DNA from: Hyphomicrobiales bacterium
GTDB taxonomy: Bacteria; Pseudomonadota; Alphaproteobacteria; Parvibaculales; Parvibaculaceae
Direction of reading: 5' to 3'
DNA length: 8,908 nucleotides
Assembly: GCA_015655095.1 (NCBI GenBank)
Contig: JAATFR010000121.1
Coordinates: forward strand, 1-8,908
Position numbers and translations under genes: made by a program. Within the stretch, counting starts at the first letter, position 1. Each line of letters starts with the position of its first letter. Below, in pieces: positions 1-6,240 of the stretch. Below the pieces are notes generated by a model. The model was not told the origin of the DNA and ran no database searches. It saw only the letters and a list, made by a program, of their open reading frames with translations.

Positions 1-865
1 GGCCGAGCCGGGCGATCAGGCTCGATGTATCCCACCTGCCGCCGCCCATAGACTGGACCTCTGCGTAGAATTGATCAACGAGAGCGGTCTGGGGCAGGTG
101 CGCGCCGTTGCGGCGCGCCTCATCGAGGCAGATGGCCAGATCCTTGCGCATCCAGTCGACGGCGAAGCCGTGGTTGAACGCGCCTGCGATCATGGTCTTG
201 TAGCGGTTTTCCATCTGCCAGGACTGGGCGGCTCCCTTGGAAATCACCTCCACCACGGCGGTGGCGTCAAGCCCGGCGGCTTGCGCGAAATGGATGCCCT
301 CGGAAAGCGCCTGCACCAGCCCCGAAATGCAGATCTGGTTGACCATCTTGGTCAACTGGCCCGAACCCGAAGGCCCCATCAGCCGGACCGAACGGGCAAA
401 GCTCGCGATCAGCGGTTCGGCTCGGGCATAGGCCGCTTCATCGCCCCCCACCATCACGGTGAGAACGCCATTTTCAGCGCCCGCCTGCCCGCCCGAGACG
501 GGAGCATCGAGAAAGCCGAGACCCAGCGCCTGCCCGACCTCGGCCAGTTCGCGGGCCACCGTCGCCGACGCCGTGGTGTGGTCGACAAAGAGCGCGCCTT
601 TCTTCATGGCGGCGAAAGCCCCGTTGGCGCCCACCGTCACCGAACGCAGATCGTCGTCATTGCCGACGCAGGCGAACACGAAATCGGCATCCGCGACGGC
701 TTGTGCAGGGGTCGGGGCCGAAAGGCCGCCATGCTTTTCAACCCAGAGCGCCGCTTTCGCCGCCGTTCTGTTATAGACGGTCACCTCATGGCCCGCGGCC
801 TTCAGATATCCCGCCATGGGGAAACCCATGATACCCAAACCCAGAAACGCGACGCGCTCGCCCAT
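1..865 (-). CDS. 3-hydroxyisobutyrate dehydrogenase-family NAD(P)-dependent oxidoreductase (3' end outside window)
   Basis: Reading the minus strand from ATG at 865 gives 288 open residues to the left edge with no stop. Family members are usually about 290-300 residues, so only the extreme C-terminus is missing. Seen: an N-terminal Rossmann motif GLGIMGFPMAG (residues 9-19) with YNRT at 31-34; the substrate-binding signature DAPVSGG (120-126) followed by GVLTVMVGG; and the family's catalytic lysine, K173, in GSGQLTKMVNQ. The C-terminal half is the all-alpha domain of the family and ends in a GGGRWDTSSLI motif. The family oxidises or reduces beta-hydroxyacids in the cytoplasm, for example 3-hydroxyisobutyrate in valine catabolism or tartronate semialdehyde in glycerate metabolism; the exact substrate cannot be read from sequence. 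A GGAG at 876-879 lies 10 bases upstream of the start. The gene is divergent from the acylase gene. Any operon partners would lie beyond the left edge. Confidence 0.9.
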   Translation of the reverse strand, partial: MGERVAFLGLGIMGFPMAGYLKAAGHEVTVYNRTAAKAALWVEKHGGLSAPTPAQAVADADFVFACVGNDDDLRSVTVGANGAFAAMKKGALFVDHTTASATVARELAEVGQALGLGFLDAPVSGGQAGAENGVLTVMVGGDEAAYARAEPLIASFARSVRLMGPSGSGQLTKMVNQICISGLVQALSEGIHFAQAAGLDATAVVEVISKGAAQSWQMENRYKTMIAGAFNHGFAVDWMRKDLAICLDEARRNGAHLPQTALVDQFYAEVQSMGGGRWDTSSLIARLG

Positions 866-930
866 ATCTTGTAGTCTCCATCACCCGTAACAAAAGCTCA
901 GGGGCAAGGTCTAACAGGTTGCAAGGTTCG

Positions 931-3312
931 ATGGCAAAACAAGCCCTGAAGAAAGTGGCGAAAGGGACCCTCCTCACGGTCCTTGCGCTGGCCGTGCTTG
1001 CCGGGCTGGCAGCGGCCTATTTCTACGTGCAGGCCCTGCGTTCAGTGGCCGACTGGAACGGCGAGCATCGCCTGCCCGGCCTTGAAGCCCCGGTGGACGT
1101 GGTGCGCGATGCCCATGGCGTTCCGCACATCTATGCCCAAAACCTTAAGGATGCGCTCCTTGCCCTTGGCTATGTCCATGCGCAGGACAGGCTCTGGCAG
1201 ATGGAGCTTTTCCGCCGCGCGGGGGCCGGGCGGCTGTCGGAGCTTTTCGGCGGCACCACGCTTTCCCTCGACAGATATATGCGCACCTTCGGTTTCGCCG
1301 CCACGGCCCGCGACAGCTACGGGCGGCTGAATGACGAGGACCGCGGCCTGCTCGATGCCTATGCTCAGGGCGTGAATGCCTACATCGCCACTGGCGACAA
1401 GCCGCTGCCGCCTGAATTCCAGCTCCTGTTCACCTCGCCCGAACCATGGCGGGCAACCGACAGCATCATGCTGGTGAAAGTGCTGGGCCTGATGCTTGCC
1501 GGCAATGCCCGCGACGAGATCACCCGTGCGGACCTGATGAAAAAACTGGACCCCGCCGCATTGAGCAAATTCTGGCCCGCCTATCCCGCCGGCGCGCCCG
1601 TTACATTGGCTCTGGCAGGCACTGATCTTCGCGCTCTTTTCCCCGGTTTTGCACCGAAGGGCGCTTCCAATGAATGGGTTCTGGATGGCAGGCACACGGC
1701 GAGCGGCAAGCCGATCCTCGCCGATGACCCCCATCTGGGGATGCTGGCCCCTTCGCTCTGGTACCTCGCCCATCTTTCGACGCCACAGGGCAATATCGTC
1801 GGCGCGACGGTGCCGGGCCTGCCAAGCGTCCTGCTTGGCCGCAACGACCGGATCGCCTGGGGCGACACGACCACAGGCGCGGATACGCAGGACCTCTATA
1901 TCGAGAAAGTGAACCCGGACAATTCCGCTCAATATCTCGCTCCCGATGGCTGGAAGCCCTTCGCCATACGCCACGAGACCATCCATGTCCGCTTCGGCAG
2001 GGACGAGGATTACGCCGTGCGCTCGACCAGGCACGGCCCGGTCATGCCCTATCCGGGCAAGCCCACGGCGGATGGCTCCGAGAAGGGTGACACTGTGCTG
2101 GCCATGGCCTGGGCGCTGATGGGTACCGGCGATCTCACCATATCGGCGGGCAGGAAGCTCGCCTCCGCGCGCGACTGGTCCGAATTCAACGAGGCGCTGC
2201 GCAGCTATCGCGGCCCGATCCAGAACATGGCCTATGCGGATGTGGCGGGAAACATCGGCCTTGTCAGCCCCGGCCTCATCCCGGTGCGCGGCCCCGGCAA
2301 TGAAGGCCATGGTCTGGTGCCCGTGCGCGGCGATCTCGCCCGGAACGACTGGACCGGCTTCATCCCGTTCGATGCCCTGCCCCGCAGCTACAACCCGCCA
2401 TCGGGCATGATCGTCAACGCCAACAACAAGGTCGTGCCCGCGAGCTATCCTTATGTCATCACCAACGACTGGCCCCCGGCGGAACGGGCGGAGCGCATCA
2501 TCCAGTTGCTGGAGAGCAAGGGGCCTCAGAACGCCTCCAGCACGCGCGCCATACAGATGGACAATGTCTCGCTTTTTGCTGTCAGAACCCTGCCGGAGCT
2601 ACTCAAAACCGTGCCCGCTGATGCCCTTTCCGGGCAGGCGCTGGCCCTGCTCGGCGGATGGGCCGGAGCCTATGACCGCGGCCGCCCGGAGCCGCTGATT
2701 TTCACAGGCTGGATGCGCGCTTTTTCGCGTGCAATCACCGGCAACATGCTCGGGGAAAAAGCCATCACAGACGCCGATATCCGCGAGCCGCTCATCATGT
2801 CCGTTCTGGGAGAGGCCGCTTCGGACTGGTGCGACGGCTCGGGCAAAAAGAAACCCGTCCCCTGCGCCCCGCTGCTCTCATCGGCTCTGGCGCAATCACT
2901 GCAGGAACTCTCAGCCGTCTATGGCGCCGATCCGGAGGCATGGCGCTGGGGCGAGGCTCACCCGGTCTGGAACCGGCATTTCCCCGGCACTATGGTGCCC
3001 TTGTTGCGGAACTGGTTCGATATCGAACGGCCCTCGTCAGGCGGCGCTGAAACCATAGACCGGGGAAACTTTTCTGCCTCGGGCCCACGGCCCTATGCCA
3101 ATATCCATGCGGCGGGCTACCGCGCGATCTATGACCTCTCGGACCTCGACAGGTCGCTCTACATGATCGCGACCGGACAGTCGGGAAACCCCGCCTCCCC
3201 TCATTATGCCAATATGGCCGACGGCTGGGCTGATGGTGCGATGATCACGATTCCGACCGGGCGCGCGGCGGCAGAGGCGGGGGCGACCGGCATCATGAGA
3301 TTTAACCCCTGA
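931..3312 (+). CDS. penicillin acylase-family (Ntn hydrolase) protein, membrane-anchored
   Basis: A 793-residue protein of the penicillin G/cephalosporin/acyl-homoserine lactone acylase family. A lysine-rich N-terminus precedes one hydrophobic segment (residues about 12-33), so it is probably exported and held at the inner membrane facing the periplasm. The alpha-chain part has VVRDAHGVPHIYA (57-69) and AQDRLWQMELFRR (84-96). The beta chain should start at S246 in KGASNEWV: in this family autocleavage before this serine makes it the N-terminal nucleophile. The NANN at 496-499 should supply the oxyanion-hole asparagine, and the C-terminal GQSGNP..HYANM motif is also typical. Two cysteines around CDGSGKKKPVPC could form a disulfide. 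The family hydrolyses amide bonds of acylated amines; the substrate here is unknown, and quorum-signal or antibiotic side-chain hydrolysis are only possibilities. An in-frame TTG at 919 (AAGG 9 bases upstream) would add four residues; ATG 931 (AAGG only 4 bases upstream) is preferred but not certain. Nothing essential is missing. Confidence 0.93.
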   Translation: MAKQALKKVAKGTLLTVLALAVLAGLAAAYFYVQALRSVADWNGEHRLPGLEAPVDVVRDAHGVPHIYAQNLKDALLALGYVHAQDRLWQMELFRRAGAGRLSELFGGTTLSLDRYMRTFGFAATARDSYGRLNDEDRGLLDAYAQGVNAYIATGDKPLPPEFQLLFTSPEPWRATDSIMLVKVLGLMLAGNARDEITRADLMKKLDPAALSKFWPAYPAGAPVTLALAGTDLRALFPGFAPKGASNEWVLDGRHTASGKPILADDPHLGMLAPSLWYLAHLSTPQGNIVGATVPGLPSVLLGRNDRIAWGDTTTGADTQDLYIEKVNPDNSAQYLAPDGWKPFAIRHETIHVRFGRDEDYAVRSTRHGPVMPYPGKPTADGSEKGDTVLAMAWALMGTGDLTISAGRKLASARDWSEFNEALRSYRGPIQNMAYADVAGNIGLVSPGLIPVRGPGNEGHGLVPVRGDLARNDWTGFIPFDALPRSYNPPSGMIVNANNKVVPASYPYVITNDWPPAERAERIIQLLESKGPQNASSTRAIQMDNVSLFAVRTLPELLKTVPADALSGQALALLGGWAGAYDRGRPEPLIFTGWMRAFSRAITGNMLGEKAITDADIREPLIMSVLGEAASDWCDGSGKKKPVPCAPLLSSALAQSLQELSAVYGADPEAWRWGEAHPVWNRHFPGTMVPLLRNWFDIERPSSGGAETIDRGNFSASGPRPYANIHAAGYRAIYDLSDLDRSLYMIATGQSGNPASPHYANMADGWADGAMITIPTGRAAAEAGATGIMRFNP

Positions 3313-3320
3313 ACTAGCCG

Positions 3321-4256
3321 CTATTCCATCGTGCCCTGTGCCGCCAGTTGGCCTTGCGCGCACAGCAGGCTTGAACCAAGCCCGCACTCCGCGTAATAGA
3401 ACCGGATCGTCGGTCCATCGACGGTAACGTCGTAACAGTTCTTTGTGTTGTACTGAATATCTTCTGACTGATGGCACCAGCGATTGCCCTCGATCCACCA
3501 TCTCCCCTTGCCGCTTTTCTCGTCCGTCGACGAGTAAAGGGCATGGCCGGTCTGGTAATAATAGGCGGTGGCATTCACATCGGTCGAGCCATCCGCGTTG
3601 AGCTTGATCGTGCTGTTGATAAGCCGGTTCGAATTCGCCTGCTGGACCCGGCCGATCTCGAGCTTGAACCCGTGCCCGACCATGCGTTCGCGCACCTCCT
3701 GCGCGGTCAGCTTGCGGCCCTTCTTGGGTGGCAGCGGAAGGCCATTGATCCCCTTCTCCACCCCCGCGCCCGATCCTTGTCCCGTGCCGGTGCCGCCCGC
3801 CGGCGTCGAACTGTCCCGTCCTTTGTCCGTGCCGTAGACCGCCTCCGTCGTGCCCTTGCCGAAACCAGCTGCCACCGAAGGCAGGACCGGCGCGGCCTGA
3901 GCCTGCGGCACAGGCTGTCTCGCCACCTTCCGAATGGCCTCCGCCCGCTTCACAACCTGCGGCTTTGGCTGCGGAGCCTCCTTCACCTGCGAGCGCGGGT
4001 GCATGGGCGCCGTCACTTTCGGGGCCGCGGCCGCGGCAGGCGCTTTCGCCTCCCCATGGACCAAAGTCACTTCCAGCGCCTTGCCGGTTCCCTCGCCTGC
4101 CTTGCGGCCGGAGCCGCCCCCAAGCTGTACACCTGTCAGAATCAGGAACAGGAGCAAAAGCCCGTGGACAAGCCCCGAGGCCAGCGTGCTCGCCCGCTGA
4201 CGGTCCTTGCTGTGGGGCTCTCTGAAGGCCCAGTCGACATCAGCAATCATCGCCAT
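3321..4256 (-). CDS. TonB/TolA-like anchored protein with a non-TonB, four-cysteine C-terminal domain
   Basis: A 311-residue protein. A short cytoplasmic N-terminus (1-22) leads into one membrane segment (about 23-44) containing SGLVH, with S27 and H31 spaced as in the S-x-x-x-H motif that TonB and TolA use to couple to ExbB/ExbD or TolQ/TolR. Residues about 70-125 are an Ala/Pro/Lys-rich linker like the periplasm-spanning part of TonB, followed by a Gly-rich stretch (about 132-175). The C-terminal domain (about 183-311) starts LTAQEVRERMVGHGF, then has an IKLNADGST strand, RWWIEGNRWC, and cysteines at 261, 274, 291 and 299, enough for two disulfides in the periplasm. It lacks the usual TonB C-terminal YP..a...G pattern and resembles, from memory, the DUF995-type domain of alphaproteobacterial hypothetical proteins. 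An energy-transducing or envelope-sensing role is inference; no exbB/exbD is in the window. Start: AGGGAG at 4262-4267 serves ATG 4256 (5-base spacer) or ATG 4250 (11 bases). Its stop is 8 bases from that of the acylase. Confidence 0.8.
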   Translation of the reverse strand: MAMIADVDWAFREPHSKDRQRASTLASGLVHGLLLLFLILTGVQLGGGSGRKAGEGTGKALEVTLVHGEAKAPAAAAAPKVTAPMHPRSQVKEAPQPKPQVVKRAEAIRKVARQPVPQAQAAPVLPSVAAGFGKGTTEAVYGTDKGRDSSTPAGGTGTGQGSGAGVEKGINGLPLPPKKGRKLTAQEVRERMVGHGFKLEIGRVQQANSNRLINSTIKLNADGSTDVNATAYYYQTGHALYSSTDEKSGKGRWWIEGNRWCHQSEDIQYNTKNCYDVTVDGPTIRFYYAECGLGSSLLCAQGQLAAQGTME

Positions 4257-4278
4257 GCTCTCTCCCTTTCACATGGCA

Positions 4279-4296
4279 CCATGCATGGATGCATGG
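4279..4296. promoter_or_regulatory. 18-base hyphenated palindrome, candidate operator
   Basis: CCATGCATGGATGCATGG has two 8-base arms that are exact inverted repeats around a central GG. It also reads as ATGCATGG twice in tandem after CC. It lies 23 bases upstream of the TonB-like gene's ATG at 4256, in its 5' leader or core promoter, and 128 bases upstream of the MarR gene. MarR proteins bind inverted repeats of about this size in divergent intergenic regions, so it is a reasonable operator candidate. The binding itself is inference. Confidence 0.45.
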
Positions 4297-4315
4297 CTTT
4301 AACAAACCGGCGCGG

Positions 4316-4321
4316 TATAAT
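4316..4321 (+). promoter_or_regulatory. possible -10 element (TATAAT) for the MarR gene
   Basis: A perfect TATAAT sits 103 bases upstream of the MarR start, just downstream of the 18-base palindrome. No good -35 hexamer is found at the standard 16-18 base spacing; that position would fall on the right arm of the palindrome (4293-4298), which would suit repression by a protein bound there. With no convincing -35, this is a weak call. Confidence 0.25.
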
Positions 4322-4424
4322 CATAAAATGACGTCGCGCTCATATTGATAAACCTTACTTACGAAAACACCCGCAACCCCGTGCGTCAAGGGAGTGGGTC
4401 CGGCAAGGCGGCGGGGACAGAACG

Positions 4425-4952
4425 ATGGTGACTGACGATGTGGGGCCCGGGGTGGTTGTTTCAGCGGAATTGTCGAACAAGACAGAGCCTCATCATGATG
4501 AGCGTCTGGCCCCGCAATATTTCGTCCAGCTCATCACCCAGCTCGGCAATCTGCTCAGCACGATCTATGACCGCCGCACCGGTCTCAGCCGGAACCAGAC
4601 GCGAATCATCATGGCGCTTTATGAAGCGGACGGGCAGACCCAGACGGAGCTGGCCAACCAGCTTCATATGCACAAGGTCTCCATCGGCATCCATCTGACG
4701 GAACTGGAAGCGCTTGGCCTGATCGAACGTCGCAGCCACCCGACCGATGGCCGGGCGAAGTGCATCTACCTCACCCCGCTGGTCTATGAGCGGGCTGAAT
4801 CGGGCCGCCAGCGCTACGCCGAGATTCATGAGCGTGGCACGGAAGGCATTCCAACCGGGCTTTACCTCGCCATGATCGAGGCTATTGGGCGGATGCGCGA
4901 CAATCTGATTACGCTTGATGAGGAAGAACGCAAGAAAAGCCGGTCGTCCTGA
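4425..4952 (+). CDS. MarR-family transcriptional regulator
   Basis: A 175-residue protein. Residues about 33-118 form a MarR winged helix-turn-helix: GLSRNQTRIIMALYEADGQ, then TQTELANQL (helix 2 of the HTH), a recognition helix around HKVSIGIHLTELEALGLI, and a wing with the family pattern HPTDGRAKCIYLTPL, in which D108 and R110 are the conserved Asp and Arg. The flanking N- and C-terminal helices should make the dimer interface. Start ATG 4425 is supported by GGGGA at 4413-4417 with a 7-base spacer. MarR proteins usually repress their own gene and a divergent neighbour, with relief by a small phenolic or other ligand; here the divergent neighbour is the TonB-like gene, and the flavin reductase converges from the other side. 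The polar N-terminal extension (about 1-28) is unassigned. The ligand cannot be predicted. Confidence 0.9.
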   Translation: MVTDDVGPGVVVSAELSNKTEPHHDERLAPQYFVQLITQLGNLLSTIYDRRTGLSRNQTRIIMALYEADGQTQTELANQLHMHKVSIGIHLTELEALGLIERRSHPTDGRAKCIYLTPLVYERAESGRQRYAEIHERGTEGIPTGLYLAMIEAIGRMRDNLITLDEEERKKSRSS

Positions 4953-4961
4953 TCCCTGCTC

Positions 4962-5441
4962 CTATTTCGGCAGGGCGTGATAGGCGCCGCGATGATAAAG
5001 CAGCGGGCGGCCATCTTCCTTGTGGTCGAAGCCGATCACCTCGCCGATCATGATGATGTGGTCGCCCGCCTCATGGCGCGCATAGACCTTGCACTCGAAA
5101 TGAGCGAGCGCTTCAGCCAGATAGGGAACATCCGTTTCTCCCGCGCGGACGTCGACCCCGGCCAGCGAGTGATCGCCACGCCGGGAAAGCTGGTTGGATG
5201 TTTCCTGATGATCCTCATGCAGGATATTGACGGTGAAATAATCGCATTGCTCGAAGACGGGCAGCGTGTCGGAGCCTTTGTCCAGGCACCACAGCAAAAG
5301 GGGCGGCTCCAGCGAAACCGAGGAAAAGGAATTGACCGTGATGCCGAGCGGTTCGCGGCCCTCGACCCGGGTTGTAATCACCACCACGCCGGTGGTGAAC
5401 CAGCCAAGTGCATTGCGGAACCGGCGCTTTTCGTCAGACAT
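4962..5441 (-). CDS. flavin reductase family protein (FMN-binding split-barrel)
   Basis: A 159-residue protein of the HpaC/flavin-reductase-like family, which uses NAD(P)H to reduce free FMN or FAD for a partner monooxygenase in the cytoplasm. Seen: FRNALGWFTTGVVVITT (8-24), the flavin-binding GITVNSFSSVSLEPPLLL (33-50), DYFTVNIL (67-74), an AHFECKVYARHEAGDHIIMIGEV stretch (113-135) in which GDH is a family hallmark, and PLLYHRGAY near the C-terminus. Length is typical. Start: ATG 5441 is chosen because AAGAAGG lies exactly 9 bases upstream; an in-frame TTG at 5450 would leave that site no spacer. No monooxygenase partner is in the window. The stop is 9 bases from that of the MarR gene, so the two convergent messages must overlap unless termination occurs within coding sequence. 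Enzymes of this fold also include pyridoxamine oxidase-like proteins, but the motifs favour flavin reductase. Confidence 0.9.
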   Translation of the reverse strand: MSDEKRRFRNALGWFTTGVVVITTRVEGREPLGITVNSFSSVSLEPPLLLWCLDKGSDTLPVFEQCDYFTVNILHEDHQETSNQLSRRGDHSLAGVDVRAGETDVPYLAEALAHFECKVYARHEAGDHIIMIGEVIGFDHKEDGRPLLYHRGAYHALPK

Positions 5442-5450
5442 CTTGCTCAA

Positions 5451-5457
5451 CCTTCTT
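5451..5457 (-). promoter_or_regulatory. ribosome binding site that fixes the flavin reductase start
   Basis: AAGAAGG on the minus strand, 9 bases upstream of ATG 5441. It directly abuts the in-frame TTG codon at 5450, which rules that codon out as the start. Confidence 0.7.
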
Positions 5458-5698
5458 GCCCGGATACGCGAACTCGGGATTTATCATGCCATAATCATAG
5501 TCGCGCCAGCGTCCCGGCTATATAATCGCACCCCTGTCAAAGGGCAGCCGGAGCTGGACAGCGAGATGCCATCCGGCCTTGTTTCCTATTTGGCCCTGCT
5601 CTGAGTAATACGCATAGCCAGTTTTAGGCAAATCCATTTGCGCGCGCAGGAACCGGCCCATCCGGTTTTGCGCCTCTTCCCGAATATCGGACCCGAAA
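5458..5698. other. divergent intergenic region between flavin reductase and RDD gene
   Basis: About 240 bases that should hold the promoters of the minus-strand flavin reductase and the plus-strand RDD/bpt cluster. Visible items: a TATAAT at 5521-5526 on the plus strand without a matching -35; a TTGACA on the minus strand (5535-5540) whose only TATA-like partner is about 10 bases away, too close for a standard promoter; and an inverted repeat AACCGG-cccat-CCGGTT at 5651-5667 followed by TTG. The region is less GC-rich around 5480-5526 than the flanking genes. I find no convincing gene; a 47-codon minus-strand reading frame (5518-5661) is discussed among the rejected items. Confidence 0.5.
5651..5667. 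repeat. short inverted repeat upstream of the RDD gene
   Basis: AACCGG and CCGGTT separated by CCCAT could form a 6-bp hairpin 31 bases before the RDD start. The run of T after it is too short for a convincing intrinsic terminator. It could be a leader hairpin or a protein site, or mean nothing. Confidence 0.3.
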
Positions 5699-6193
5699 AT
5701 GACAAATTCCGGCAAGCCCATCATCATCGACGCAGAACCCGAAAGCGGCGGGCGGAGCCGGGAGGAGAAATACGGACTGACGCCGCAGGCCTTCGAGGGC
5801 ATTCTCGCCGCCCGCACCTTCGCCTTCCTGATTGACCTCTTCCTGCTTGGAATCGTGCTGATCGCCGTGCTGTTTCTGTCGCTTTTGGTTGGCATCCTCA
5901 GTTTCGGCCTGATCTGGCCCGGGCAAACCCTCGTCTGGATCGTTGTGCTGGCCTATTTCACGCTGTCGCTGGGGGGCCCTTGGTCGGCCACCGCAGGCAT
6001 GCGCTTTATGGGCATCGAGATGCTGACCGTTGAAGGCCTCAGACCCGGCTATCTCCGGGCCTTTCTCCACACTGCCCTCTATTTCATCACCGCCAGCGCC
6101 GTCATCCTGCTGCTCATCCCGTTTTTCAACGAGCGCCGCCGCTGCCTGCATGATTTCATCTGCGACACGATCTATTTGCGCCGCTTTGCCTGA
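5699..6193 (+). CDS. RDD family membrane protein
   Basis: A 164-residue integral membrane protein. A polar N-terminus (1-35) is followed by three hydrophobic segments at about 40-66, 76-95 and 118-142. RDD signatures are visible: R39 and D46 in ARTFAFLIDLFLLG at the start of segment 1; GPWSATAGMRFMGIEML (93-109), the usual link after segment 2; and RRRCLHDFICDTIYL (146-160) after segment 3, with the conserved HD. RDD proteins sit in the inner membrane; transport roles have been proposed for some, but there is no firm general function. Start ATG 5699 has only a weak upstream GGA. The gap to bpt is 47 bases on the same strand, consistent with co-transcription. Confidence 0.88.
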   Translation: MTNSGKPIIIDAEPESGGRSREEKYGLTPQAFEGILAARTFAFLIDLFLLGIVLIAVLFLSLLVGILSFGLIWPGQTLVWIVVLAYFTLSLGGPWSATAGMRFMGIEMLTVEGLRPGYLRAFLHTALYFITASAVILLLIPFFNERRRCLHDFICDTIYLRRFA

Positions 6194-6240
6194 GCCCCTA
6201 TTCTGCTGAAAGGGCATCTGGCAGGAGCATCGGACGGACT

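Noticed and set aside
71..874. A 267-codon plus-strand open frame opposite the left-edge oxidoreductase
   Set aside because: The opposite strand encodes a clear dehydrogenase with Rossmann motif, DAPVSGG and catalytic lysine. The plus-strand product has no family pattern and is rich in His and Arg, as expected of a shadow frame.
919..930. TTG at 919 as the start of the acylase
   Set aside because: It is possible, since AAGG lies 9 bases upstream, but ATG 931 is the more usual start codon and gives a typical lysine-rich N-terminus before the membrane segment. The choice affects only four residues.
1042..2310. A 422-codon minus-strand open frame inside the acylase gene
   Set aside because: Long antisense frames are common in GC-rich genes. 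The product shows no recognisable motifs and lies wholly within conserved acylase coding sequence.
3471..4331. A 286-codon plus-strand frame opposite the TonB-like gene
   Set aside because: Its product is low-complexity and Arg/Leu-rich, without domain patterns. The minus strand has a coherent anchor, linker and domain with a good ribosome binding site.
5521..5526. TATAAT on the plus strand as a promoter for the RDD gene
   Set aside because: There is no acceptable -35 hexamer 16-18 bases upstream, and it would leave a leader of about 170 bases. It is mentioned only within the intergenic entry.
5518..5661. A 47-codon minus-strand frame (MGRFLRAQMDLPKTGYAY...) upstream of the flavin reductase
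   Set aside because: The C-terminal part reads fairly like protein, but codon use is mixed, the nearest AGAGG is 11 or more bases from the ATG, no family is recognised, and it overlaps the expected RDD promoter region. Conservation in relatives would be needed to revive it.
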